Source: Verrucomicrobiales bacterium
Lineage (GTDB): Bacteria > Verrucomicrobiota > Verrucomicrobiia > Limisphaerales > JAYPXF01
DNA length: 64,000 bases
Reading direction: 5' to 3'
Assembly: GCA_002715965.1 (NCBI GenBank)
Contig: PBAL01000076.1
Location: 20,968-84,967 of the forward strand
Of the stretch, positions 48,081 through 57,733 are shown in pieces. The notes beneath the pieces are model-generated. The model made no database searches and had not been told where the DNA came from. It saw nothing but the letters and a program-made list of their open reading frames with translations. The position numbers and the translations under genes were made by a program. The stretch's first letter is position 1. Each line of letters opens with the position of its first letter.

Positions 48081-48992
48081 TTACTTCAACGCGTCAACAA
48101 TCGTGTTTAGGTTGTGCTTAATCATGCCTTCGTAGGTGCCGACATCGTAGCCGTTCTCCATCTGTCCCGGCGTGCCCATGGCATCGGAGAACAGCTCCCC
48201 GCCGATCTTCACGCCGGCATCCTGGCTGATGCGCCTGATTGCAGCCGGTGAAACGCTGGACTCGACAAAGATCGCCTTCACCTTGTGTTTCTTGATGAAG
48301 TCAACAAGCGAAGCCATTTCCTTCAAACCAGCTTCGGTGACTGTTGAGATCCCCTGGAGTCCAGTGACCTGAAAGCCGTAAGCACGGCCAAAGTAGTTAT
48401 AGGCATCGTGGCTTGTGATGAGTATCCGACCGTCTTTCGGGATTTCGTTCGCACGCCCAGCCGCCCACTTGTGCAGTCCGGCAAGTCTGGCCTTTACGGC
48501 GTTGCCCTGGCTTTTGAAGTAGGCCGCATCCTTGTGCGAATACGCACCCAGGCCATCGACGATGGCATCCACGCACTCCGACCAGAGCGAGACATCGAAC
48601 CACAGGTGCGGATCATAGTGGCCTTCAAAATCCTCGGGCTTGAGAAGACGCGATTTATTCACCCATTCGGTGATCGCGTAGACGTGTTTCTTGGACCGCT
48701 TCAGTTTCTTGAGGATGTCCGTCATTTTGCCCTCAAGATCGAGGCCGTTGTAGAAGATCACATTGGCGCGGCGCAGTTTCGAAACGTCCGCGGCCGTTGC
48801 CTTGTAGAGATGCGGATCCACGCCCGGCCCCATCAATCCGGCAACGTCCACCCGATTGCCCCCCACCTGTTTAACCAGGTCGCCCACCATGCCGATGGTC
48901 GTGGTGACCTTGATTTTGGAGGCAGCGTTGGATTGGAAAGCCGGACCAAGAAGGGCCAATCCCAGTGCGATCAGGAGAGTTTTCAGTTTCAT
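48081..48992 (-). CDS. ytgA: Metal-binding solute-binding protein (YtgA/ZnuA-like)
   Basis: 303 residues from the ATG at 48992, with signal peptide MKLKTLLIALGLALLGPAFQ and no lipobox. The cluster A-I metal ligands are seen as H in GPGVDPHLYKAT, H in GHYDPHLWFDV, E in FVESSVSP and D in FSDAMG. The His-rich loop of zinc-specific ZnuA is absent, favouring Mn or Fe. It is the first gene of the operon; a palindromic operator and promoter lie 50-106 bases upstream. Confidence 0.92.
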   Translation of the reverse strand: MKLKTLLIALGLALLGPAFQSNAASKIKVTTTIGMVGDLVKQVGGNRVDVAGLMGPGVDPHLYKATAADVSKLRRANVIFYNGLDLEGKMTDILKKLKRSKKHVYAITEWVNKSRLLKPEDFEGHYDPHLWFDVSLWSECVDAIVDGLGAYSHKDAAYFKSQGNAVKARLAGLHKWAAGRANEIPKDGRILITSHDAYNYFGRAYGFQVTGLQGISTVTEAGLKEMASLVDFIKKHKVKAIFVESSVSPAAIRRISQDAGVKIGGELFSDAMGTPGQMENGYDVGTYEGMIKHNLNTIVDALK

Positions 48993-49042
48993 TTTAAATT
49001 CGCCGATAGCTGTATGAGGGGCCAATCCCGTCAATAACTTGC

Positions 49043-49070
49043 AATTTAAGAATCAAAAATATTGTGTCAA
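49043..49070 (-). promoter_or_regulatory. Putative sigma70-type promoter of the ytg operon
   Basis: On the minus strand a perfect TTGACA (49065-49070) is followed after 16 bases by TAAATT (49043-49048). It lies immediately downstream of the palindrome at 49075-49098 and about 50 bases before the ytgA start. Confidence 0.45.
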
Positions 49071-49074
49071 TTAA

Positions 49075-49098
49075 AAAGTTTAGCCTCGGCTAAACTTT
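49075..49098. promoter_or_regulatory. Putative metal-regulator (YtgR/DtxR-type) operator of the ytg operon
   Basis: Perfect palindrome with 11-bp arms AAAGTTTAGCC and GGCTAAACTTT separated by TC. Size and symmetry are those of DtxR/MntR-type operators. It sits just upstream of the putative -35 of ytgA, whose operon encodes a DtxR domain. The shorter palindrome at 8919-8932 shares the core, the spacer and flanking bases. Confidence 0.72.
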
Positions 49099-49145
49099 GA
49101 ATACAGACCGATCCATTTACGTGGGTAAAGATTTGGTTGGTTCGA

Positions 49146-52100
49146 TCAGCGTTCGCTGGATTTGATCAGCTTCAACTCCGGCTTGGCCTTGTGCTTCTTC
49201 ACTTCCTTGCGCAGGACCTTGATCGCCTTCTGCAACTGTGTGTCCTTGCCGGCGGGGAGTTCCGTGGGTTCCGGCCAGACGACGTAATGTGGCTGGGCCG
49301 GTTGGAGTTCCATGTCTTGTCCGTCTTCCATCCGATACCAGCCGCGGAAGGGCATGCGAATGTAGCCCAGGTCCATGATCGTTTTCGAACCCGTGCTGAT
49401 TACTCCCCCGGCAGTCGGAACGCCGACGACTTTGCCGCGCTTCAGATGCTTGATGGCGTGACTGAAGATCTCGGCATTGCTGTAGCTGTTCTGGTTGCAG
49501 AGAACGACAACTGGCTTGTGCCATGATGCGTAGATCTTCCGGTCCTGCGGATAACCGCGTCCGCCTCCACGAGGAATGGTGATCGCGTGGCGCGGCTGGG
49601 TCAGAATCGTGAGCAGATGATCGGTCGTGGAACCACCACCGTTTTCGCGCACGTCGATGATGATGCCGTCCTTGCCGGCCGCGACTGAATACAGTTCCTC
49701 CTCAAAACGATAGAAGCTGGTCATGTTCATGCCGGCGATATGAAGGTAACCAAAGGATCCGTCAGACTCGGCGTCCACCTTGGCCTGGTTGTCATCGATC
49801 CATTTCTCATAAAGCAATGAGCGGATGCGCGCGTAACTGGTTGGTCGGAGTTTCACCGTGCGGCTTTTGGCTTTCTTCTTCTTGCTCTCCTTGACGTTCA
49901 ACACGATATCGCGATCGGGAACTCCATTCAGGATTGCCGTCAGGTCTGTGTTGCCGTCGACATCTTTGCCGTCGATGGAGGTGATCACTTCTCCCGCATT
50001 GAGCCGGGACTCCTTGCGGTCGGCCGGGCCGCCTTTGATCACGTCGCGGATGCGCAGGCCGTCGCCCTTGTGATCCGGCTCAAAGCGAACGCCGAGATGA
50101 GCCGTGGTGTGGCTCCATGAACTACCCTGCGCGATCGGTGAGTACGAAGGACCGCGATAGTAGAAGCCAAGGTGCGAACCGTTGAGTTCGCCGAGCATGA
50201 GGTTGATGACGTTGGCGAGGGTCGCGCCATCCGGTGCTTCGGCGGCCATGCCCACGTATTTCTCGCGGATCTTGTTCCAGTCACGGCCGCCGAGTTTTTC
50301 GTCATAAAAGTTGTCCCTCATGGCGCGCCATGCCTGATTGAATGCTTCACGAAATCGATTGGGAACGCGCACTTCCTGCTTCGCATTGAAGGTGTAGGCG
50401 GACGCAGCCGTGCCAACCAGGGACGCCGGGACGCCACCCGACAACCACAGGATGCGATTACCGGTTCGGAGCCAACGCGCCTGCGTGCCGGTCTTGGTAT
50501 TCAGCAGCTTGGGGCGCGGACTGTCGGGGAGTTCGATGTAGTAGGTACCGGACTTGCCATCGATCTTGGCGGTGAATGCCAGACGCTTGGAATCGGGAGA
50601 CCAGAAGAGGCTGCCCTCGGAGGTATTGGGAATCGACACGCGCCGAAGCCGCTCGCTCAAGGTGCCGAAGTCGATCTGCAAGCCCAGTTTCTTTGGTGCT
50701 GGCTTCTTTGCGTCGGCGGGCTTGGCCTCGGGTTTCTTCTCCTTTGCCTTTTCATCCTTTGGCTTCTCTTCCGGCTTGGCCGGTTTCTTCTCCTCGGCTG
50801 GCACAGGTTTTGGCGCTGGCTTGGGAGACGGTTTCTTCGCGCGCGCTTTCTTCATCTTGTCGATGGCGCGCTTGAGTTTCTTGTCGCGGGAACCGGTCTG
50901 GTGATCCTCCTCCCGCAAAAGCGCAAAATAGATGTCCGTTTCGTCCGAACGCCGGCGTCCGGTGAAGGCGATCATCTTTCCGTCCGGCGACCAGACGGGA
51001 TTGTAGTCGTTGTCCGGATGACGCGAGAGATTGAAGGGCTTTCGATGTCCGTCGAGCGGCCGGATCCAGATGTCGCGGTTGAAGTCGTTGTCCGATTGCG
51101 CATAGACCAGCCACTTGCTGTCGGGGGACCAATTGAACTGCGGGGAATTCCAGGACTTGAAGAGGAGTTTCGCGTCCTTGCCATTCGGCGTCATGATCCA
51201 CAGATCTCCGCGTCCTTTCGTGAATGCCAGGCGTTTGCCGTCGGGACTGAGCTTCAGGTTGCCTTCCTCTGCCGAATCCTTTGTGAGTTGCGAGAACTTG
51301 AAGGACTTGTTCTGCCACCAAAACAGTTTCGGGTCCGCGCGCAGAGCAGCCAGGATGTCCGGCTGCCCGTTGTGTTCGGTGACAAAGAGAATCGCATTGC
51401 CGTCGGCAGAGAAGACGGGATTGCGTTCGAAGGTGGAACTGCGCGTGATCTGCACGGGCTCGCGCAATTCCGTGTCCATCACCCACAAATCACCGCCGGA
51501 GATGAACGCCACCTCCAGGCCATCCTTTGAGAACGCGATTTCCGTTGCACTCTTGAGCGTGCGACGCTGTTTTCGGACCAATCCGCTGTCAGCGATGTTC
51601 TTGATCTCGATCTTGGTCGGCTTCGATTTGCCGTCCGTGCGGTAGACGTAGAGATCGAACAAGTTCCGAAACACAATCGTGGAACCGTCCTTGGAAATCG
51701 CGGGATACATGACCGAGTCTTCCTTGAAGCTGGTGAGTTGTTTCTCCTTGCCCGTGGCAAGGTCGCGTTCGCGCAAGTTGCCGACACCGTTTCGTTCGGC
51801 GACGTAGTAGAACGCCTTCCCATCCGGCTTCCAGAGTGGCCAGCGCGACTCCTCCTGTTCGACAACGAGTTGTTTGAACGAATCCTTCACCAGATCATAT
51901 AGCCAGATCTGTGTGGCTCGCGGCCCACGATATCCCTTGCGCCACGAACGTTCGCCTTCGCGTGTAAACAGCAGGCGCTTGCCATCCGGCGACACCTCAC
52001 CGTAGGAGCCATAACCATCAAAAAGAATCTTCTCCGGCCCGCGCTTGTTGATCGGCACCAGACTGAAGCGCTCGCCATGACGCCAGTAGTGATCGCGCGT

Positions 52101-52487
52101 GATCGACGTCAGCAAACGCTTCCCGTCCGGATGCCAGCCTTCCAAGCGAAACCCCTCAGTATGGTAGGTGATCTGGTGAGGCCGTCCACCCGCGGTCGGC
52201 AGCCAGTGAATCTGTCGCGTGCCACTGCGCGTGCTGGAGAACGCGATGTATTTTCCATTGGGAGAGAAGCTTGGATAGCGATCATCCGAAGGATGCTGTG
52301 TGAGCTGCCGCGCCGTTCCTCCTTTCGATGACACCACCCAGATGTCTCCGTTCCAAGCAAACGCAATTGCAGATCCATCCGGAGAAACCGCGGGACTGGA
52401 AACCATGCGCAACTTATCGATTGCGCGGATCGGGAAAGCGAAAGCGAGGGTGACGGCGGCCAGACACAGGACATGAATTCGATTCAT
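49146..52487 (-). CDS. Secreted tricorn-like protease with PDZ and S41 domains
   Basis: 1113 residues from the ATG at 52487, with signal peptide MNRIHVLCLAAVTLAFAFPI. Two beta-propellers of WD40-like/TolB-type repeats (for example SSPAVSPDGSAIAFAWNGDI and DRYPSFSPNGKYIAFSSTRS) fill the N-terminal half. A low-complexity linker rich in Lys, Pro, Glu and Ala follows (about 580-640). Then come a tricorn core, a PDZ domain (AGEVITSIDGKDVDGNTDLT) and an S41 peptidase domain with the serine loop NQNSYSNAEIFSH and IDVRENGGGSTTDHLL. Presumably degrades peptides in the periplasm. Divergent from the PSD1 gene with a 116-base gap. Confidence 0.92.
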   Translation of the reverse strand: MNRIHVLCLAAVTLAFAFPIRAIDKLRMVSSPAVSPDGSAIAFAWNGDIWVVSSKGGTARQLTQHPSDDRYPSFSPNGKYIAFSSTRSGTRQIHWLPTAGGRPHQITYHTEGFRLEGWHPDGKRLLTSITRDHYWRHGERFSLVPINKRGPEKILFDGYGSYGEVSPDGKRLLFTREGERSWRKGYRGPRATQIWLYDLVKDSFKQLVVEQEESRWPLWKPDGKAFYYVAERNGVGNLRERDLATGKEKQLTSFKEDSVMYPAISKDGSTIVFRNLFDLYVYRTDGKSKPTKIEIKNIADSGLVRKQRRTLKSATEIAFSKDGLEVAFISGGDLWVMDTELREPVQITRSSTFERNPVFSADGNAILFVTEHNGQPDILAALRADPKLFWWQNKSFKFSQLTKDSAEEGNLKLSPDGKRLAFTKGRGDLWIMTPNGKDAKLLFKSWNSPQFNWSPDSKWLVYAQSDNDFNRDIWIRPLDGHRKPFNLSRHPDNDYNPVWSPDGKMIAFTGRRRSDETDIYFALLREEDHQTGSRDKKLKRAIDKMKKARAKKPSPKPAPKPVPAEEKKPAKPEEKPKDEKAKEKKPEAKPADAKKPAPKKLGLQIDFGTLSERLRRVSIPNTSEGSLFWSPDSKRLAFTAKIDGKSGTYYIELPDSPRPKLLNTKTGTQARWLRTGNRILWLSGGVPASLVGTAASAYTFNAKQEVRVPNRFREAFNQAWRAMRDNFYDEKLGGRDWNKIREKYVGMAAEAPDGATLANVINLMLGELNGSHLGFYYRGPSYSPIAQGSSWSHTTAHLGVRFEPDHKGDGLRIRDVIKGGPADRKESRLNAGEVITSIDGKDVDGNTDLTAILNGVPDRDIVLNVKESKKKKAKSRTVKLRPTSYARIRSLLYEKWIDDNQAKVDAESDGSFGYLHIAGMNMTSFYRFEEELYSVAAGKDGIIIDVRENGGGSTTDHLLTILTQPRHAITIPRGGGRGYPQDRKIYASWHKPVVVLCNQNSYSNAEIFSHAIKHLKRGKVVGVPTAGGVISTGSKTIMDLGYIRMPFRGWYRMEDGQDMELQPAQPHYVVWPEPTELPAGKDTQLQKAIKVLRKEVKKHKAKPELKLIKSSER

Positions 52488-52603
52488 GCGCGGATCATTC
52501 GAGACGCTCTGACTTGAGCCAAACAAAAAGTCCAGAGCACAACGCACTTTTTTCCAGCTCTGGAATTGCCGAATACATCCTCCTGAGTTTTCATCTGCCT
52601 GAC

Positions 52604-55600
52604 GTGACTTTTGCTCGCACAATCCGGCGATTCCTAATGGCGTGCCTCGTTGGCATGCTGGGAGTGATACACATGCAGGGCGCGGACCGTGAGGCGATCA
52701 AGTTCTTCGAGAGGAGTATCCGGCCCTTGCTGGCAGCGAATTGTTACGAGTGTCATGGACCGAAGAAATCCAAGTCGGGTCTCCGGCTTGATCATCGCGC
52801 CGGCATTCTCAAGGGTGGCCAATCCGGGCCGGCCATCCTTCCCGGCAAGGCGAGCGAATCGCTGTTGATTCAGGCTGTGCTTGGAACAGATCCGGATTTC
52901 AAGATGCCTCCGAAGAAATCCCTTTCGAATATGGCCATCGCTGATTTGAAGAAGTGGATTTCGATGGGCGCACCCTGGCCGGAGATGGCAGGCAAGTCTG
53001 AAGAAGTTGATGAGCACGGCTTCACGGAAGAAGACCGGCAATGGTGGGCTGTTCAGCCTGTGACGAAACCGACTGTTCCGGAAGTTGCCGGCAAATGGGC
53101 GCGAAACGAAATTGACCGTTTTGTTTTCAACAAGCTTCAAGAGGAAGGATTGAAACCCGCCAAAGAAGCTTCGCGGGAGGAACTCATTCGTCGCGCGTAT
53201 TTCGATCTCCTCGGCCTGCCACCGAGTCCGAAACAGATTGCGGAATTCGTGCAGGACAAACGGCCGGATGCCTGGCAACGCCTGGTTCGATCACTCCTCG
53301 ACAGCCCGCGCTATGGCGAACGTTGGGCGCAGCACTGGCTGGATGTGGTGCGCTTCGCTGAAAGCGACGGTTATCGCGAGGATGCCTTCCGGCCCGACGC
53401 CTATCGTTATCGCGATTACGTCATTCGCTCGCTCAACGAAGACAAGCCGTACGATCAGTTCGTCCGCGAGCAGCTTGCCGGCGACGAATTGGATCCGAAC
53501 GATCCCGACGTCTTTGTCGGCACCGGCTTTCTGCGACACGGCATCTACGAGTGGAACCAGCGCAATGCACGCATGCACTGGGGATTGATCATCGACGAAC
53601 TGACCCGCGTGACCGGCGAGGTCTTTCTCGGCATCGGCATCGGTTGCGCCCAATGCCACGATCACAAGTTTGACCCGATTTTGCAGAAGGATTACTACGC
53701 GTTGCAGTCTTTCATCTCGACGGTTGAATGGCCCTTGGAATCCTACTTCGCCTCGCCTTCCGAGGTGCGCGACTACCGGGCGAAACTGGCTAAGTGGGAG
53801 GAGCAGGCGAAGACTGTCCGCGCCCAGATGCACGCGATGTTGAAGGCGTCTTACGACAGCAAGGAGAAATACATGGTCAAGCAGTTCCCGGCCGACATCC
53901 AGGCGATCTATCACAAGCCGGAAGCAGACCTTACTTCATACGAACGGCAACTCCGCTATCTCGTCGAGCGGCAGGTGGTTCGGCAACAAGGAACGGTCAA
54001 GGCCACCACAGTCTTCAAGAGCAAACCTAGCCAGCTGAAGCAATACCAGGCCCTCGAGGCCGAATTGAAGAAACTCGATCATCTCAAACCCAAGGCGCCC
54101 CCCAGCGCTTTGGTTGCGCGCGACATCGACAGCGTTCCCACTCGCACCTACATCAAGAGCCGCACCGGCAAACGCGAAGTGCAGCCGGCTTTCCTCACGT
54201 TGCTCGGGCACGACACGCCCGCCATTGAAGCGCGCGCAAACAGCACCGGCCGGCGCACCGCCTTGGCCGACTGGATCACCGATCCGAAAAACCCGCTTTC
54301 TACCCGCGTCGTTGTGAACCGCATCTGGCAGCGCCATTTCGGAAAAGGAATCGTTGCAACACCAAATGACTTCGGCCGTCTGGGTGAAATTCCAAGTCAT
54401 CCCGAATTGTTGGATTGGCTGACGCAGCAATTCCTCAAGGGTGAATGGAAGTTTAAAAACCTCCATGAACTGATCCTGAACAGCGCAACGTATCGCCAGA
54501 CCGCGCGCCGCGAACCCGGAAACGACGAATCCATGAGGGACCCGGGCAATCACCTGCTCTGGCGTTACCCGCCCCAGCGTCTCGACGCCGAACAAATCCG
54601 CGATGCCATGCTCACCGCGTCCGCTGAAATCCGGCATCGCGTCGGCGGTTCATCGCAGAGCGGAACCTCCACCTATCGCAGCGTTTACGTGAAGAAACTC
54701 CGCAACAAACCCGACGCCGTTCTCAATGGCTTCGACGCTCCCGCTGGATTCGATTCTGCGCCTGACCGGATTTCCACGACCACCCCGCTTCAATCACTGC
54801 TGCTGATCAACGACGATTGGATCCTTCAGCGCGCCACGGCGTTGGCGAAGAGTGTGGTGCAAAAGAAAACATACCTCTCCGAGTCTGACGTGAGCCTTCT
54901 GTTCCAACGTGTCTACGGCCGTTCTCCTCATGCCGACGAAATCTCAGGCGCTCTCGAATTCGTCCGCGCACAATCCGGTGACGTCACCGCGCCGGTTGCT
55001 CCGGAAGACAAGTTCCCCAACGAAACCGGACTGCGTCCGATCACACAGTATTTCAAGAACATCAAGTCCCCGGTTCTCGGCGAGAAGGCCTTGTGGATTC
55101 AACCGGACAGTCGCTTCGAACGATTACATTTACAGGACTTCGATCTGGCTGGAGGAGATTTCACGATCGAAGCGGTGGCTGTGCTCGATCGGATGTATTC
55201 GGACGCAAAGGTGAGCACCCTGGTTTCCCGCTGGAACAACGCCCATGGCAGTCGCGGTTGGTCGCTTGGCATCACCAGCCAGCGCTCTTCCTATCAACCG
55301 CGGAACTTTATCATGCAACTCGTGGGCGAAGAGCTTGGCGGCAAGGTGAAATACGAGGTCGTTCCTTCAAACCTCCGCTTTCCCCTCGGCAAGCCGGTCT
55401 ACATCGCAGCTGCGATCTCCACCTCCAAGTCGGTGGAGAGCCGAAAGCCGGCTTCGGTCACCTTCTACATGAAGGAACTCTCCGATCCGAAGGCGAAGCT
55501 GCAGAAGGCCGTGGTGGAAACCATCGTTCGCGCCAAGTTGCAGAACTCCGCAACCAAGACCCTCATCGGAGGCCGCGATTCCAAGAGTCATCAATGGGAC

Positions 55601-55855
55601 GGCCAACTCGCCCGCCTCGCAATCACACGAGGCGCATTGCCCGAATCCGAGTTGCTCATCAACAAACCGTCCAGGGATCTGCAACGGCTGGTGAATCTCT
55701 CCTTCAACGGAACCAACGGGAACAAACCCACACCGGCAAGCGCCTGGCTTCCTCCTGCGGGCACATCATCAAAAGCGCCTTCCAAACTCGTGATGGCCGT
55801 CACCGATCTCTGCCACGCGATGTTGAATTCGAATGAGTTTCTTTACCTCCATTAA
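52604..55855 (+). CDS. PSD1 (DUF1549/DUF1553) cytochrome-domain protein with LamG-like insert
   Basis: About 1083 residues from a GTG at 52604 (reads VTFARTIRRFLMACLVGMLG), which gives a basic n-region and signal peptide; an ATG at 52637 would remove it, and the frame is open back to 52514. Planctomycete cytochrome c domain with C47-Y-E-C-H51, DUF1549 (about 145-400) with a second CAQCHDHKFDP, DUF1553 from about 545, and a LamG/concanavalin-like segment (about 829-1015) inserted before the last DUF1553 residues (NSNEFLYLH). It is followed after 27 bases by a DUF1501 gene. Confidence 0.92.
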   Translation: MTFARTIRRFLMACLVGMLGVIHMQGADREAIKFFERSIRPLLAANCYECHGPKKSKSGLRLDHRAGILKGGQSGPAILPGKASESLLIQAVLGTDPDFKMPPKKSLSNMAIADLKKWISMGAPWPEMAGKSEEVDEHGFTEEDRQWWAVQPVTKPTVPEVAGKWARNEIDRFVFNKLQEEGLKPAKEASREELIRRAYFDLLGLPPSPKQIAEFVQDKRPDAWQRLVRSLLDSPRYGERWAQHWLDVVRFAESDGYREDAFRPDAYRYRDYVIRSLNEDKPYDQFVREQLAGDELDPNDPDVFVGTGFLRHGIYEWNQRNARMHWGLIIDELTRVTGEVFLGIGIGCAQCHDHKFDPILQKDYYALQSFISTVEWPLESYFASPSEVRDYRAKLAKWEEQAKTVRAQMHAMLKASYDSKEKYMVKQFPADIQAIYHKPEADLTSYERQLRYLVERQVVRQQGTVKATTVFKSKPSQLKQYQALEAELKKLDHLKPKAPPSALVARDIDSVPTRTYIKSRTGKREVQPAFLTLLGHDTPAIEARANSTGRRTALADWITDPKNPLSTRVVVNRIWQRHFGKGIVATPNDFGRLGEIPSHPELLDWLTQQFLKGEWKFKNLHELILNSATYRQTARREPGNDESMRDPGNHLLWRYPPQRLDAEQIRDAMLTASAEIRHRVGGSSQSGTSTYRSVYVKKLRNKPDAVLNGFDAPAGFDSAPDRISTTTPLQSLLLINDDWILQRATALAKSVVQKKTYLSESDVSLLFQRVYGRSPHADEISGALEFVRAQSGDVTAPVAPEDKFPNETGLRPITQYFKNIKSPVLGEKALWIQPDSRFERLHLQDFDLAGGDFTIEAVAVLDRMYSDAKVSTLVSRWNNAHGSRGWSLGITSQRSSYQPRNFIMQLVGEELGGKVKYEVVPSNLRFPLGKPVYIAAAISTSKSVESRKPASVTFYMKELSDPKAKLQKAVVETIVRAKLQNSATKTLIGGRDSKSHQWDGQLARLAITRGALPESELLINKPSRDLQRLVNLSFNGTNGNKPTPASAWLPPAGTSSKAPSKLVMAVTDLCHAMLNSNEFLYLH

Positions 55856-55882
55856 ACTCCTTCCCTGCCACACTCACTGACG

Positions 55883-57301
55883 ATGGCCTGCAACCACATC
55901 GATCATCCCCGCTCGCGGCGCGAATTCCTGCAAACCGCAGGAAGTGGATTCGGTGCACTCGCCTTCTCGGCCCTGAGCGGCCAATCCCTGCTCGCCAAAT
56001 CCCAGAACCCCACCACCGCGAAGATCCCCCATCGCCTCGGCCGGGCGAAGAACGTGATCTGGCTGTTCATGGAAGGCGGTCCCAGCCACCTCGATCTTTT
56101 CGATCCCAAACCCCTGCTTCGAAAACTCGCCGGTCAACGGCTTCCTGACAGTTTCGAACGCCCCGTCACCGCGATGGGCGAAGTGAATTCCCCGTTGCTC
56201 GCGGACAAGCGTCAATGGGATCGGCACGGCCAGGGCGGCCTTTGGATTTCCGACTGGTTCCCCCATCACTCCAGCATCGCGGATGAACTTTGCGTGATCC
56301 GTTCCTGCCAATCCGACGGGATCAATCACGCCGGTGGCGTTTGCTCGATGAACACCGGCTCCGTCTTCGGCGGACGTCCTTCGCTCGGCGCTTGGGTTTC
56401 CTACGGTCTCGGGACGGAAAACCAGAACCTCCCCGGCTTCGTCGTCATCAAGGACACTTCTTCCATGGTGGTGAATGGGGTTCGTTGTTGGGGTTCCGGA
56501 TTCATGCCGGCCGCCTACCAGGGCGTGCTCTTCGAATCCAACGGCGAACCCATCAACAACCTGAACAATCCCAAGGGCGTCACGCAAACCCGCCAACAGC
56601 GCAAGCTCGACTTCCTCAATCAACTCAACCGCCGTCACTACGCCGGGCGCGAGTCCAACACCGACCTCGACGCGCGCATCCGCAGTTATGAACTTGCCGC
56701 GCGCATGCAGGCCGAAGCGCCCGAGGCCATCGATCTCGACAGCGAACCCGAGCACATCAAGCAGCTTTACGGAATCGACTCAAAGGACACCGAGACCTAC
56801 GGCAAGCAATGCCTCATGGCGCGCCGGCTCGTCGAGCGCGGTGTCCGTTTCGTCCAGCTCTACCACGGCGCGGGCAGCAAGTGGGACAGCCATTCCAAGA
56901 TGGAGATCAACCACACCCGTCTCTGCAAGAACGTTGACCTCCCCATCACCGGTCTCATCCACGATCTCAAGCAACGCGGTCTGCTCGACGAAACCCTCGT
57001 CATCTGGGGCGGTGAATTTGGCCGCACGCCCATGAGCGAAAAAGGAGACGGACGCGATCACAACCCCACCGGCTTCACCATCTGGATGGCCGGAGGGGGA
57101 GTAAAAGGCGGACAGACCATCGGCGCCACCGACGAACTCGGCCTTTTCGCCGTCGAGGACAAACTCCATGTCCACGACATCCACGCCACCATTCTCAGTC
57201 TCCTCGGTCTCGACCACACCCAGGTCGTCTACATGCACAAAGGCCGCCCCGAACGCGTCGATCTGAACGAAGGCCATGCGACGCCGAAGGTTTTTGGTTA
57301 G
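55883..57301 (+). CDS. DUF1501 family protein with Tat signal
   Basis: 472 residues. The Tat motif SRREFLQTAG lies at 11-20, before GFGALAFSALSG. Blocks NVIWLFMEGGPSHLDLFDPK and EFGRTPMSEKGDGRDHNPTG match the family. It follows the PSD1 gene closely, repeating the arrangement at 3.0-7.8 kb. Function unknown; a role with the PSD1 partner in oxidation or degradation of polymers is presumed. Confidence 0.93.
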   Translation: MACNHIDHPRSRREFLQTAGSGFGALAFSALSGQSLLAKSQNPTTAKIPHRLGRAKNVIWLFMEGGPSHLDLFDPKPLLRKLAGQRLPDSFERPVTAMGEVNSPLLADKRQWDRHGQGGLWISDWFPHHSSIADELCVIRSCQSDGINHAGGVCSMNTGSVFGGRPSLGAWVSYGLGTENQNLPGFVVIKDTSSMVVNGVRCWGSGFMPAAYQGVLFESNGEPINNLNNPKGVTQTRQQRKLDFLNQLNRRHYAGRESNTDLDARIRSYELAARMQAEAPEAIDLDSEPEHIKQLYGIDSKDTETYGKQCLMARRLVERGVRFVQLYHGAGSKWDSHSKMEINHTRLCKNVDLPITGLIHDLKQRGLLDETLVIWGGEFGRTPMSEKGDGRDHNPTGFTIWMAGGGVKGGQTIGATDELGLFAVEDKLHVHDIHATILSLLGLDHTQVVYMHKGRPERVDLNEGHATPKVFG

Positions 57302-57375
57302 TCATCCAATGACATGAAGAAGCAAGATGTTGCAGCCCGCATCCAAGAGCCCCCCCGCGGACGTAGTGAGACTTA

Positions 57376-57630
57376 ATGGCTGGACACTCTCGATCATTTG
57401 ATCACACGGCTAGAAGCGGCTACGGCATGGGCTATTCCGTTCGAACCGATCGCTATCGCTACACCGAGTGGTGGCGCACAAAGACAACTGATCAACTTAA
57501 CGGCAGCTTCATCGATCGAGACGTCAAACCCTTCAACACACCGGAATTCATCGAGTTCTACGATTATCAGGCCGATCCCGATGAAGCCGTGAACCTCGCC
57601 AACGATTCCAACTACGCGAGCGTGCAGTGA
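57376..57630 (+). pseudogene. Sulfatase C-terminal remnant
   Basis: 84 codons. The segment GMGYSVRTDRYRYTEWW, then TPEFIEFYDYQADPDEAVNL and the closing NYASVQ match the extreme C-terminal part of iduronate-2-sulfatase-like proteins. The N-terminal catalytic part and FGly motif are absent, TAG and TGA codons directly precede the ATG, and it ends earlier than complete homologues. It follows the DUF1501 gene by 75 bases and is probably the leftover of a deleted sulfatase. Confidence 0.75.
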
Positions 57631-57656
57631 CCGGCTTGCTCAGGTAACACAACCAA

Positions 57657-57683
57657 CCGTGGGCTCGCACTGCTCACCCACGG
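57657..57683. terminator. Hairpin between two gene remnants
   Basis: Stem CCGTGGG/CCCACGG (7 bp) with a 13-base loop. A weak T-rich stretch follows on the minus strand, so it may be the former terminator of the minus-strand remnant at 57734-58078. Confidence 0.4.
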
Positions 57684-57733
57684 CTGATCTTGTTTCGGCT
57701 CTGCGCTTCTTGAGGCCTTCCCCAGGTCGAGCT

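Noticed and set aside
50172..51530. Long open frame (452 codons) on the plus strand inside the tricorn gene
   Set aside because: Antisense to conserved propeller repeats; the Leu/Phe/Arg-rich composition comes from the complement of the Lys/Pro-rich linker.
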